64,000 nucleotides of DNA from Ahaetulla prasina (GCF_028640845.1 NC_080546.1:21421020-21485019); one strand, 5' to 3'; shown: positions 47,722 to 58,500, counted from the stretch's first letter. The notes: generated from the letters alone by a model not told the origin. Program-made: numbers and translations.

Positions 47722-48401
47722 CAGGGGTGTCAAACTGAATTTCTTTGAGGGCCGGATCAGCATTGTAGTTCTCCGCAGGCCGGTTGGGTGGGGCGGAGAG
47801 GCAGGACGGAGGCAGGGGTGAAATCTAGCAGGTTCTGACAGGTTCTAGAGAACCGGTAGTGGAAATGTTGAGTAGTTTGGAGAACCGGGAAATACCACCT
47901 CTGGCTGGCCCCAGAGTGGGGTAGGAATGGAGATTTTGCAATATCCTTCCCCTGGAGTGGGGTAGGAATGGAGATTTTGCAGTATCCTCCCCCTGCCACG
48001 CCCACCAAGCCACACCACACTGTGCTCACCAAGCCACGCCCACAGAACCGGTAGTAAAAAAAATTGGATTTCACCACTGGACAGAGGACTCTTACAGGTC
48101 CCTGCCACCCAAAATGGGGTACAGGGGGGCCTCATGCGCCTACCCTATCCCCTATTGCCTCCTGCAATACCCTGCTGGCCAAATGGAGCATGGGAGAGCC
48201 TTGTGCATTTTCTTGTGCCCTGTTTTGGCTGGCAGAGTGCTGCAGGAGGCCCTCTAGGCCAAAAACGGGGCCCAGAGGGGGCATTTGGCTGCCAGAAACA
48301 CTGTGGCCCGGTCCTTTGGTATTTCCGGGCTGGCCTTGCAAACCAGATTTAAGCACCCATGGGCCGGATCTGGCCTGCAGGCCTTGAGTTTGACACCCCC
48401 G
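47722..48401. mobile_element. hAT MITE, GTGTCAAACT family (long form), interrupted
   Basis: Ends CAGGGGTGTCAAACTG and (complement) GGGGGTGTCAAACTC; flanks atttaaat/acttaaat. Matches 17763-18293 and 56899-57220 (for example ggccggatcagcattgtagtt). Interrupted by another MITE at 47813-48079. Confidence 0.88.
47813..48079. mobile_element. hAT MITE, GTGAAATC family, nested
   Basis: Ends CAGGGGTGAAATCTAGC and (complement) CAGTGGTGAAATCC; 8-bp flanks gacggagg/gacagagg made from the host MITE. It holds an internal duplication of tggagattttgca. Confidence 0.9.
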
Positions 48402-49337
48402 ACTTAAATTATTGGCTCCTAGTCAAACTGAGAAGTTGAAACTGACTGCGGCCTGTATACCGAAAGCAATCCTAATATGGTGTATCATCCCTCTTTCTGA
48501 AATAAATTATGAATAGGAAAAATGATTTACTCCAAATTGTGATAATAGAGCAAAAGGCATGTCCTGTGGTATTATCCTCACATATGTTCTCTTGGTGCAG
48601 ACTTTTATACTATAATTATAGTGATAGGCAACCTCTTTACACATTAAACACTAATTATTGTGAATGGGGCTTAGTTAATGGATAAATTCAGCCATTTATT
48701 TCATTCAGTGTGCCCAGTCTTCATCTATGAGGGCCCAGTACATCAGAAACTGTCATTTCTGCAGGGCAGGGTTGCCTGGTTTTGTTTATTAACTTTTGTT
48801 TTCACAGCCACATCAGTGCCTATGTGTGTGCAAGCAAGAATGTTCAGGGTTATTCAATCCCGAGTAATAATCAGTAGACTATTTCAGGAATCTAGCCGCA
48901 AAATGCATTTAAAAATATGCTATTGTTTGGAAGTAATTGAATCAGCCCATAATATGTAAGAAAACTGCTTTCAGGGTGTTTTTTTTTTCCCAGTACTGTT
49001 TTTGCCAGCATTAGCTCTTTTATTTTTCTTTACTGCAGCCGTAGCAATCTTGCTTCCATTTTTTTTAAAAAAAGCATCAGATGAAGCTAAGAGTTGTAAG
49101 TTGAGAGGGAGACGACTAAGGTATAAAGCAAAATTCTCAAGTGTTCTTAAGAAATTATTTCATATCAGATTAACTGAGCATCAGTTTTGTGGCTTAAATG
49201 CAATAATAAAACTTTAGAGCATTATTAATTTTTAATGAGAAATGAGGATCTCCAGAATAATTTAATATACTCTGGGTGAAGAATACATTTTACGACATCT
49301 TTTCCACAAATCAGTATTGCATCTTGGGGGTCCCAGC

Positions 49338-49739
49338 CAGGGGTGGCATTCAGCTGGTTTGGACCAGTTCAGGCAAACTGGATGCAAATTTTACATCTGG
49401 TTTGCTGAACCAGTAGTTGCAAGGACTGGCTGGCCGCCCACCCTGCCCCTCCCAGGAGTCCCCATGTGGCCCGTTTTGGATCCCAAGTAAGTGCAGCACC
49501 TACGCAAGGGCTCTGGGAGGGCAAAAAACGGGCCTTCTGGAAGTGTGAAAACAGGCCTGTTTCCGGCCTCCGAAGACCAGAGGAGGCAGTTTTTGAGGAA
49601 AGCCTCTGGAGCTTGGTGAGGGCAAAAACGCCCCACTCGCCATGGTGCAGGAGGCCGAGTAGACCACACCCACCATGGCCATTCCCATCCAGCAACCAGG
49701 CAGAGAGAACCCGTTGCTAAAATTTTTGAATTCCACCTG
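49338..49739. mobile_element. hAT MITE related to GTGAAATC family
   Basis: Ends CAGGGGTGGCATTCAGC and (complement) CAGGTGGAATTC, with worn flanks ggtcccag/ggtctcaa. The GC-rich interior differs from the other copies. Confidence 0.72.
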
Positions 49740-50573
49740 TGGTCTCAACCTTGTATTTTAGAAGTCATTTCAAGGAATTGTTGCAACTTGCATGCACTTT
49801 AGAGCTGAAACAGCACACGTATTGTAAAGGGAAACTGCTGTAGACATTTTATATATTTTAATGTATATAAATATGTATATTATATGTGAACATTTTCTAA
49901 GAAAGTATGACAGCTGGTTGAAAAGTAGAAGAATAATCATCATCATACAAAAAATTCAGACTCTTTAAAGATGTGGTGTACAAGGAACTGAAATGTAAAT
50001 GCATGGGAAGAAGGCTGTACTTTTAAAGATTTTATTCACGTAGCAACTTCCAAAATTCTCCTTTAGTTTATTTTAGGACTAATTCATTGGCGGTCTGTGC
50101 ATGCAGCAAGGAAGCGAAGCCAGTTGGATAAATGAGATGTTGCCGTATATGTTGTCACTATTGTATAAACTGCAAGCCGTGTGGTTTTTGTTAATATGTT
50201 GGAAGCGTTCTATCATTTATGCATGGGCCAGTTGAATTATAAATCCATTCAATATACAGAGCCATTCTTGTTTAATTTTAGGATGCAGCTGGTTTGCTCT
50301 TCATTTTTGCTTTGCTGGGTGTAGATGCTTTGCTCTTCAATCTATTGATCTTTGGATGTTTGAAATAAGACTTTGATTAACAGCTGATGTAAGTTTGGCT
50401 ATACTGACAAGTCCCACTGATTAGCATTATTAAGCATGAATTAAGTCAATGGGACTTCAAAAAGTGTTTGATCTGCATTATGATTTTAGAAGCTAAATTG
50501 TAATGGACCCTATGGGACTGCGAGGGTAAATTTGCTTTAGAAGCCATGTAATTTGTTTCCTTTTCTCTTTCAG
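49740..50573. other. Unassigned intron before linker exon
   Basis: AT-rich; the last 30 bp form the polypyrimidine tract and acceptor of the 50574 exon. Confidence 0.6.
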
Positions 50574-50616
50574 AGCACCTGCAGCTCCAAAGCCAGATCC
50601 AATTCCTGTGCAACAG
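50574..50616 (+). CDS. PDLIM5: PDLIM5 exon: short Pro-rich linker after PDZ
   Basis: This 43-nt exon is bounded by ttttctctttcag and a consensus gtaagt donor. Its first base completes the Arg codon left open by the PDZ exon. The next 14 codons read APAAPKPDPIPVQQ, the conserved linker directly after the PDZ domain in PDLIM5. It ends in phase 0. The 42.4 kb intron before it is the largest in the window. Confidence 0.94.
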
Positions 50617-51317
50617 GTAAGTGGTTCTTCTCCAGTTCCTAAATACAGGAGAATTCCTGTTGTAGCCAATTTATTAACGTAATTCACATTTCTCAATGCT
50701 CCTTTTAATCAATGCTGTCAATCTGAAAAGCTCTTCCAATGCAACGTGGTTGTGTTGTATGTCCATTTCATTCATTGGGACATACTTTGAAACATGCTAT
50801 TTTGAAATCCTTGAAATATGCTATTTTCTTTTATCTAAAAATTTGGTACTCAGGTGTAATTTTTGGCTTTGAAAGTCCTCCTTTACTGCTGTTGTTTTGG
50901 CATTGGCCAGTTTTATATCGAGTGATAAGTGACCAATATAAAAGTTTTAAGTATTTCAAAAACAAGAACTAACATGGGAAATAACTACTGTAGTTCTTAC
51001 GGACTTTCCTTTGAGTTGAAGTCAACACCTGGGGATTTCATGATCACCCTTCCACAGCTTTTTTTCATAACAATAAAGAAATGATTTGCACAACTTTTCC
51101 ATTCCAGTATATTTCCCCCTCCCGCTCCATTCAAGTGCTAACCAGGCCAATTCAGTTTAGCTTTCAAGCCTAGATAAAAGTTAACAAAATGCTGCTACTT
51201 GTAAAGATCAGCCATGTTCTTAAAAGGCCCTGTTCATTTCCTAAAATTCTAAGAGTAATTGATTACAAGCATGTTTAGTAGGAGCTTTATAAAAAGATGC
51301 AAATGAAATTACATAAA

Positions 51318-51367
51318 TAATCCATTGTGCTTTGCACGCATGGGTTCGTATCCCACCTTCGTCGCCA
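51318..51367 (+). tRNA. 3' half of tRNA-Ser(GCT)-like sequence with CCA (pseudo-tRNA)
   Basis: From 51318 the sequence follows the 3' part of eukaryotic tRNA-Ser(GCT): end of the anticodon loop and stem (taatccat), long variable arm (tgtgctttgcac), T-arm (atgggttcgtatcccac), acceptor strand (cttcgtc), discriminator g and CCA. The CCA is not encoded in nuclear tRNA genes, so this was copied from a mature tRNA. The T-loop has T where A58 is expected (51349). One base later an antisense LTR begins. It is not a functional gene, since the 5' half is missing. Confidence 0.75.
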
Positions 51368-51368
51368 G

Positions 51369-51634
51369 TGTTGAGTTCAATAAACACGGAGACGCGTTGA
51401 ATCAACAACTATTCTTTAATCTTGGAACGCTCTCTAACAGGCACGAACTAACTAACGAAACTCTGACAGGAATGAATCTTTTTTCCTCTCAGCAACACCT
51501 ACTTAGAACAACTTTGCGAACTGTCAGATGGGGAGCCAATCACAACGCTCCCGGCTTCCCGCTTCTCCTGTTGCTTGCGTCTCAACCAATCAGACTGTGC
51601 GGTGCTTGGATTGGCTGAGATGCAGGACACAACA
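51369..51634 (-). mobile_element. LTR fused to tRNA-Ser sequence
   Basis: On the minus strand TGTTGTGTCC to GAACTCAACA, 266 bp, with CCAAT-like motifs in the first half and an ATTAAA signal near the end (51400). A one-base spacer and the primer site TGGCGACGAAGGTGGGAT follow, as in the Gypsy element at 24089. Instead of gag-leader sequence, the complement of the primer tRNA continues for about 30 more bases. No 3' LTR or pol is present. Confidence 0.78.
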
Positions 51635-51826
51635 GATACCACTTCTGTGGGAAGGTAACAGCGTTCCTTGTGCCTCAGCATATAATCATGCTGGTCACAT
51701 GACCACAGAAGGATCACCAAAGGACCACACTGGCTCCTTCAGCTAAGTAACAGAGGTGAGCACCATCTCCTAGAGCTGGACTTGACTGGACAGAGAAAAT
51801 ATTTACATTTACCTTTTTATAAAAAC
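51635..51826 (+). mobile_element. Tail part of ACCTTT SINE joined to LTR
   Basis: gataccacttctgtgggaag lines up with the SINE body gggaccacctttggtgggaag, then gtaacagcgttcc, catgctggtcacatgaccac and a tail ending tttacatttacc. The head and B-box are missing; the SINE starts exactly at the LTR border. A 10-bp repeat tttataaaaa lies at 51286-51295 and 51816-51825. Confidence 0.72.
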
Positions 51827-52164
51827 GTAGCTTAATAGTAAGGCTTTTTCTGCCAGGTCACTAAAGGTATGATACAATTACGAAGAGGAGTCTGTAAAGA
51901 TGCAGGAAGATTTGCTTTCCTTAGTAGAAAGTGACCTCTAATAGGTGCCTGTTGATCTGCTTAACTACATGACAGATAAAATTCATGTACAGCATGTCTG
52001 ATGGCTATTGTGGTACAAAGAACTGTGTAAAAGAAGACACACGGTCCCATTATTTTGTAGCAAAGATAACCCTTTCCAATCAAAATATGTAAGTTTGCCT
52101 TTGAGTTAAGCTAAGAAAGCAGTAGCTTTTAAATGAGAGGAAGGTAAGATTTAGGAAGGTAAGA

Positions 52165-52201
52165 TTTATTGCACATAAAGAGCCTCTTTATGTGCAATAA
52201 A
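52165..52201. repeat. Perfect 18-bp inverted repeat, 1-nt loop
   Basis: tttattgcacataaagag and its exact complement are separated by one C, directly before the MITE at 52204. Confidence 0.95.
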
Positions 52202-52203
52202 AC

Positions 52204-52421
52204 CAGGGATGCTATTCAGCAGGTTCTGATAGGTTCTGGAAAACTGGTAGCGGAAATTTTGAGTAGTTCGGAGAACCAGCAAATACCACCTCTGGCTGGC
52301 CCTGGAATAGGGTGGGAATGGGGATTTTGCAGTATCCTTCCCCTGCTACGCCCACCAAGCCACGCCCACCAAGTCACACCATGCCCACAGAACCAGCATT
52401 AAAATTTGAATTCCATCACCG
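52204..52421. mobile_element. hAT MITE, GTGAAATC family
   Basis: Ends CAGGGATGCTATTCAGC and (complement) CGGTGATGGAATTC, 8-bp flanks aataaaac/gataaaac. The interior matches 47813 and 54743 (ataccacctctg, ggctggccc, cacgcccacc). Confidence 0.85.
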
Positions 52422-52911
52422 GATAAAACTTGTAAATTATTTCTTTTTCTCTGGTGTCAGAATTTTTAAATGACCTCAAACTACTTTTGAAACTAAATTC
52501 TAAAAAAAAAAATATTGGTCATTTGTCACTAGAGAGGAGGGGCCGATATAGACCTGCCTGAGACACATAATCCTTTAGTATGTAAAACTCTTACTCTAAG
52601 GAGTCTGTCTTTCACTCATTACCTGTAACCCTTGCACTGGAGGACTGCACTTTTCTCCATAATTGTTGGACCCAGTTTTACAGTGAAGGTTTTTGGCTAA
52701 AAGAAATCTAAGGCTACCAGCTCACGCATGTCATTTTGTTTTTGTTTTCAATGACGCATGCTGTGTGATGTTGGCAGGCCAATGCGTTATGTCAGTCATC
52801 AATTGATGTTTCACAACAAAACTGCCGCAGATGTCATGGATACATTTTGCATGTGTGTGTGCATGTGTGTGCGGCTTTCTTGTGTATTTTTCCTGTTTTT
52901 ATTTCACCTAG

Positions 52912-53339
52912 GTAGAGCCCAAGGACCTAATTAAGCCTGTGCCCATTGCATCTCCAGCCGTGCCCAAAGTTTCATCCACAACCAGCGTGGCCTTCAATAA
53001 GGCTCCCAAGCCCTTTGGAGCTGTGTCCTCCTCCAAGGTCACTTCCATCCCATCACCGTCATCTGCCTTCACGCCCGCCAGTTCCAGTCTTCCATTACAT
53101 GCTTCCCCTACACCTCTGGCCACTGTCACGCCTCCCCCACTCACTGCCTCAGGAGCGCATGTTAACCTCAAAGCTAATGCTGACCAACGTTGCTCTGTGC
53201 TGAGTGCCGCAAAGCCTACCGTTAACACCCCATGGCAATCCCCACACAATGCACCGTTCAGCAAAAGAGCCCCCGAGGTGACAGAGGGGCAGCGAAGTGG
53301 ATCCAGAGAAAACCAGGGTGACAGTAACCAGCAAAATGG
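52912..53339 (+). CDS. PDLIM5: PDLIM5 exon: Ser/Pro/Thr-rich linker
   Basis: This 428-nt exon (142 codons plus 2 nt) is preceded by ttcacctag and followed by gtaggt. It begins VEPKDLIKPVPIASPAVPKV and contains the conserved blocks NKAPKPFG and KVTSIPSPSSAFTP, ending DSNQQN plus two bases of a Gly codon. This is the low-complexity linker between the PDZ domain and the later region of PDLIM5. It is rich in Ser, Pro, Thr and Ala and has no globular fold that I can see. Compared with mammals, the central part (after ASGAHVN) is more diverged, as usual for a disordered linker. The frame is open throughout. Phase 2 at its end fits both microexons and the PPRKH exon, so downstream alternative splicing is frame-neutral. 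Confidence 0.95.
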
Positions 53340-53631
53340 GTAGGTTGTTTTAGGGCAGGTTTTTCTTCTTCTTCTTCTTCCTGTTTTAAAAGTCTCAAAA
53401 GTGCTTCCTCGGTAATTCATTGATTGCGCTTTCTACCTGAAATTATAAATGTAAAAAAGTCAGGTTAGTTTATAGAAGTGTGATCTGGGCAGATCGATAT
53501 AGAAGGAAATAGTTTGATTTTATAAACCAGATTTATAAATTGAGGAGAGTGCTGAAGGTGGTCTGCTGGAGGCGGTAAACACCAAATTGCAATGTTCACA
53601 GCAATTTAAGAATGACTATTAAAGTTTTGAA

Positions 53632-53990
53632 GGGACACGGTGGCTCAGTGGCTAAGACACTGAGCTTGTCGATCGAAAGGTCGGCAGTTCAGCGGTTCGA
53701 ATCCCTAGTGCCGCATAACAGGGTGAGATCCCGTTACTTGTCCCAGCTTCTGCCAACCTAGCAGTTCGAAAGCATGTAAAAAATGCAAGTAGAAAAATAG
53801 GGACTACCTTTGGTTGGAAGGTAACAGCGTTCTGTGTGCCTTTGGCACTTAGTCATGCCGGCCACATGACCACAGAGATGTCTTCGGACAGCGCTGGCTC
53901 TTCGTCTTTGAAATGGAGATGAGCACCCCGCCCCCTAGAGTCAGGAATAACCAGCACATATGTGCGAGGGGAACCTTTATCTTTATCTAT
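53632..53990 (+). mobile_element. tRNA-derived SINE, ACCTTT-type tail, full length
   Basis: Head with A-box tggctcagtggctaagacac and B-box ggttcgaatcc (about 53694-53704), the same body as 34435 and 62011, tail aacctttatctttatcta. It lies 290 bp after the 52912 exon, on the gene strand. Confidence 0.92.
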
Positions 53991-54363
53991 TGAAGATTTA
54001 AATGCACAGCAAAGCTCATCCTATTGTAGATGTGTTTTGGTTTTTTAAGGGAAAAAAGGTTTACCTGTTGTGGAAATTTTTCCTTTTCATCTTTCCAACC
54101 AAGCATTTTCTGTTCTATATTCCACACAGTTTTCTTCTTTTCATCCTTTGTAGTACTACAGGGTTTTTTCTGTACTTAATGACTTTCCCTTACATCTTTT
54201 GTTCTTATTCTGCAATTTTCATTTTCGTTTTAAATTTGCAACTATATTGTGGTTCTTGACTTACGTTACCAACAATATGGATTTGTAAAACGTAAGCATA
54301 GTACGTATATACGTGTGTTTTTATATTATAATTATATTATATTTATAATATAAGTATAAACAT

Positions 54364-54706
54364 GAGCTGTGGTGTTGCAGTGGTCAGAATGTAGGATTGC
54401 AGGCTAATTTTGCTGACTGTCAGTAAAATGAGGACCCACATGTTTGGAGGCAATATGCTGACTTTGTAAACCACTTGTAGAGAGGGCTATAAAACACTAT
54501 AAGTGTAAGTGCTATTGCTAATTCAGCCGACTGTCAACAGTTTGATTCTCACTGACTCAAGGTTGACCTTGCCTTCCATCCTTCTGAGGTCAGTAAAATG
54601 AGGACCCAGATTGTTGGGGGCCATATGCCGACTCATCTACAGACTGCTTAGAGGGGACTGTAAATCACTGTGAAGTAGTATGTAAATCTAAGTGCTATTG
54701 ATAAGT
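54364..54706 (+). mobile_element. Two joined copies of GCTATT-tail SINE
   Basis: The first copy (to about 54515) has the head gtggtgttgcagtggtcaga and tail aagtgctattgcta. A second copy lacking the tRNA head follows directly, repeating gtcagtaaaatgaggaccca and ending taagtgctattgat. Confidence 0.78.
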
Positions 54707-54742
54707 ATAGAGAACATAATTAGATAGGTTTTACCCCTAAAC

Positions 54743-54997
54743 CAGGGGTGAAATCCAGCAGGTTCTGATAGGTTCTGGAGAACCAGTAGCAGAAACTTTG
54801 AGCAGTTCAGCAAATACCACCTCTGACTGGCCCCAGAGTGGAGTGGGAATGGAGTTTTTGCAATATCCTTCCCTCAGGAGTGGGGAGAAAATGGGGACAT
54901 TGCAGTATCCTTCCCCTGCCACGCCCACAAAGCCACACCACGCCTACCATGCCACACCCACAGAATCGGTAGTAAAAAAAGTTAGATTTCACCACTG
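54743..54997. mobile_element. hAT MITE, GTGAAATC family
   Basis: Best-preserved copy: ends CAGGGGTGAAATCCAGC and (complement) CAGTGGTGAAATC, flanks ccctaaac/ccttaaac. Confidence 0.9.
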
Positions 54998-55292
54998 CCT
55001 TAAACCTATATAAACACATGATGTATTGCAACAAGAATACCACAGCAATGCTGATGGTATTGCATTAAACCGAATAGTACACAATATCTGAATTGAAAGA
55101 ATCGCAGCATCTGTTAACAGAAGATGTGAGAGTTCTGTATGCTAGATTTCACTACAAGCAGCATTCCTTGTGCTTTGCGTACAGTCATGTGATCTCATTT
55201 TGAGCAACAGGCCCACATTTATGGTCGTTTGCGGTATCCTGTGGTCAGATGACTTCAATTTATTACCTTTCTTTTGGCTGGAACTGGCATTT

Positions 55293-55510
55293 ACAGGAGG
55301 CGTGGTGGCACAGAGGTTAGAATGCAGTCTAACTCACTGCTCACTGCCAGGAGCTCGATTCTGACCAGCTCAAGGTTGTTTCAGCCTTCCATTCTTCCAA
55401 GGATCAGGACCCAGATTGTTGGGGGCATTATGCTGACTCTGTAAACCGTTTAGAGAGGGCTGTAAAGCACTGTGAAGCTGTATATAAGTCTAAGTGCTAT
55501 TACTAAGGGC
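55293..55510 (+). mobile_element. tRNA-derived SINE with GCTATT-type tail
   Basis: ggaggcgtggtggcacagag head, B-box region agctcgattctgac, ggacccagattgttgggggc body, tail aagtgctattacta. Confidence 0.85.
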
Positions 55511-56890
55511 TTCCAATTTCCGGCAAAAAAATGCCCATTGCAGGCAGTGAGTTCACTTAATGACTATATTCACTTAACAACCACCATATAAATTTTGTAA
55601 AATCAGGTCGTCAAAACTACTTGAAACATTTTGTCAAATTCCTTTGTAATTGTGAGAAGCCGTTAAGCCAGTAATGGGAATCTGAAGAGGCAAGTTACAA
55701 TATGTACTGAAAATAGTCGTATTTCATTTTGAGGAAAGCAAGATGGTAGAAGAAAAGCTCAGTCTCCCAATTCGTGTTTTAATTTCCCGTAGTTTTAATT
55801 TTCCCTCTCTCCCCCACTTAGTACATTCTACTAAAAAAGAAAGAAAGAAAGAAATTCATGATTCTGTAATTTATACAGCCGATTGTTAAGTATGAGTCCC
55901 CAAAGACTTTAGTTCTAGCTATTGGAAGAGATACAGAAAATCAAGGCTCTAAATGTTTGAGCTTGTGAAACCCTTGTCAGTTTTGGTAACTATTAAAAGA
56001 GTGGATCAGAATCAGGCTTAACCACATCTAAGGCTGCAGCTCTGTTTCCTGACTAGAAAAGATTGGCACTGGTATTAGTAGATAGGCACACACACACACA
56101 CACAAAAATGCTGTGGGAAACCAAGGCTAAAAAAAATTTGATTTTGCAGGGTTTCGAAGTTACTTAGGCATAGATCTAAAAGAAAGCGAATCACCAAAAG
56201 GACTATCAAATATATTGCATAAAACAATCCATCATGTTCCAATTTGCTTATTCATAGTTGGTTCCACTGAAGCAATGTGTAAGGGTCTCAAGTTATAGAT
56301 TGTTGAAGCAATTGAACTTTTGCACATTCAAATTTTTTTCCCTCAGACAGCACATTTCTTTCAGTAAAATACCCACTATGCAAAAATGTCAGACACACTA
56401 TGTTACGTAGAGGGCATAGCTATTGTTATTAGCCTTAAGGGCATAGCGTTGTATGCAGCCACCCTATCTAAAATAGAGAGGATGAATTCCTGATAAATCT
56501 CTCAGTACATATAAATATATCTTGGCAATGCTTCAGGCACCCTGGCACAAGGGCTTTCGCAAATTTAAAATACAGCCCTGCCATTCAGCTGCATTCATTA
56601 GCATTCAAAAATAATTTATAACAACTAAAATAATTTTGTACTAAGAAGACAAGCAGTCTTTCCCCGAGGCAAGATCCAGTCACCCACTGTAATTTTCTTG
56701 ACAGTTAATGTATGCAGTTGTTCCCTTTGCTTTCTGAAATCCTGCTATGAAAGAGCTTTTGCAGTTATCTGTCTATATAGGAGTCCTACACTAGCCCAGA
56801 CATTTAGATCTGTAATCCTTTCTCAGTTTTTAAAGTTGGTTGGTTTATCAGTGTGGTTTGAATTGAAGACATTTTTGAACCAAGTTGTTG
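55511..56890. other. Unassigned intron sequence
   Basis: Short GAAA run near 55835-55852 and an (AC)n run near 56089-56104. Motifs cacttaatgac and cacttaacaacc near 55550 hint at an old TAGTCCTC MITE, not provable. Confidence 0.5.
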
Positions 56891-56898
56891 AACTAAAT

Positions 56899-57220
56899 CA
56901 GGGGTGTCAAACTGGATTTCTTTGAAGATCAGCATTGTAGTTGTCCTCCATGGGCCGGCAGGAAGGGGGAGAGGAGACGGGGCGGGCGCCTCCTGCAGCA
57001 CCCCTGCTGGCCAAAATGCCTGTGTCCCCCGTTTTGGCTGGCAGAGTGCTTCAGCAGGCTGTCCAGGCTGAAAACGGGGCGTGGGGGACCTTGCATTCCA
57101 TTTTTGCCAGCAGAGGGACCGCCAGCTGGTCCTTTGATATTTCCAGACCAGCACCACGGGCCAGACCTAAGCACCCCGCAGGCCAGATGTGGGCCGTGGG
57201 CCTCGAGTTTGACAGTCCTG
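56899..57220. mobile_element. hAT MITE, GTGTCAAACT family
   Basis: Ends CAGGGGTGTCAAACTGG and (complement) CAGGACTGTCAAACTC; perfect 8-bp duplication aactaaat (56891-56898, 57221-57228). An internally deleted form of the long type. Confidence 0.92.
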
Positions 57221-57776
57221 AACTAAATGGTTTTGATTTTCCAAGCTTTTAAGTTTCATAATAAATGAAACTGGTAGGATCAACCCAAGTGTTATCTCTC
57301 TGTTCTTGAAAACTGACTGAGGTGTCCTGACAAGGTGCAAAATCTGAAAATATGGTTTCAAATGATGCTTGTGCAGTTATTTGTGTAAGAAGAATTTGCT
57401 TGCACATGAAAGAGCTAGTGCTGATTAAACAGTGAGCTGTTGCACTGCCCTTTTTTACAAATATATTTAGCGCTTAGTAATACAATCTGTTTACTGAAAC
57501 AGTCGTAGATGGTAGCACTATATCTACTCAAGCAACAGTAGTTTGAGATTAAACTCTAGCCAATTAAAAAGGCCTTACCTTCGTGCCTTAAGGAAATTGC
57601 TTGCGGAGATTAGAAATCAATTCAGAGAAAAGAATAATTAATTTGTCAGTGTATAAAATGAGAAGACCGGTGACCCTTGCATCCTCGAATGAAATATTCT
57701 CATAAGCTTAACATGAAATTCAATGCTAAATAAAGATTTATATTATAAGGAGCATGCAGACATTTAAAACAATTAC

Positions 57777-58141
57777 CGTATTTTTCAGAGTATAAGATGC
57801 ACTCCCCCCCTAAAAGTGGGTGAAAATTTCAGTGCATCTTATAGACTGAATACGGGCCCATTTTTGGACTCCCGAACCCTCCACGCGTCACATTTTTGCT
57901 CTCCCTGGCCCCCAGAAGCACTCTGTAGGACAAAAATGGGCATGTTTTTGGCAAAAATGGGATGCATGGAGGGCTTGGGAGGCCCAAAATGGGCCTGGTT
58001 TTGGCCTGCAAAGTGTTTCTGGGGGCCAAGGAAGGCAAAAATGCAACGCACCGGAGCCAAAAACTATTTTTTTTCTTGTTTTTTCCCTCTAAATCTAGCT
58101 GTGCCTTATAATCCGGCGCATCTTGTAGTCCAAAAAATTTG
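57777..58141. mobile_element. TA-target MITE (CCGTATTTTTC...ATAAGATGCAC ends)
   Basis: Left end ccgtatttttcagagtataa, right end gcgcatcttgtagtccaaaa, partly complementary; TA before the left end. GC-rich interior with aaaatgggc repeats; frames inside are not coding. Confidence 0.75.
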
Positions 58142-58378
58142 GTCTATGCAATTATTAAGCCTGCCACAATTTTGTATGCATAGAGGTACAAGCTTATTGA
58201 AAATCAAAGGCTTTGCTTTAGGGTAAATATGTAGAGAATTATAGAGAATTGGGCTGTGTTTGTGTTTAATATTTCAAGTTATTTTTTAAACATATTCTCT
58301 GTTTTATATTTCCTTTTTGAGTCTTTTTGATCCAAGACACTATTGTTATCCAATATACCTGATACTAATCATCTAGGG

Positions 58379-58500
58379 CAGGGGTGTCAAACTGGCGATC
58401 CAAGGGCCGAATGTGTCACGTGCAGGCCACACCCATCCAGCTCCGCGAAGGGAAAAACCATCACGATGTGTCACATGACCCCGTGAGTTGGACACCCATG
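58379..58500. mobile_element. hAT MITE, GTGTCAAACT family (short form)
   Basis: Ends CAGGGGTGTCAAACTGG and (complement) CATGGGTGTCCAACTC; flanks atctaggg/aactaggg. Confidence 0.9.

Noticed and set aside
51318..51367. Functional tRNA-Ser gene
   Set aside because: Only the 3' half is present, there is no A-box, and the CCA is encoded, which nuclear tRNA genes lack.
53149..53420. Minus-strand frame of 170 codons over 52908-53420
   Set aside because: Shadow of the + strand PDLIM5 linker exon, which has matching splice sites and family similarity.
57816..58226. 136-codon + strand frame
   Set aside because: It runs from a TA-target MITE into unrelated flank and has no domain.
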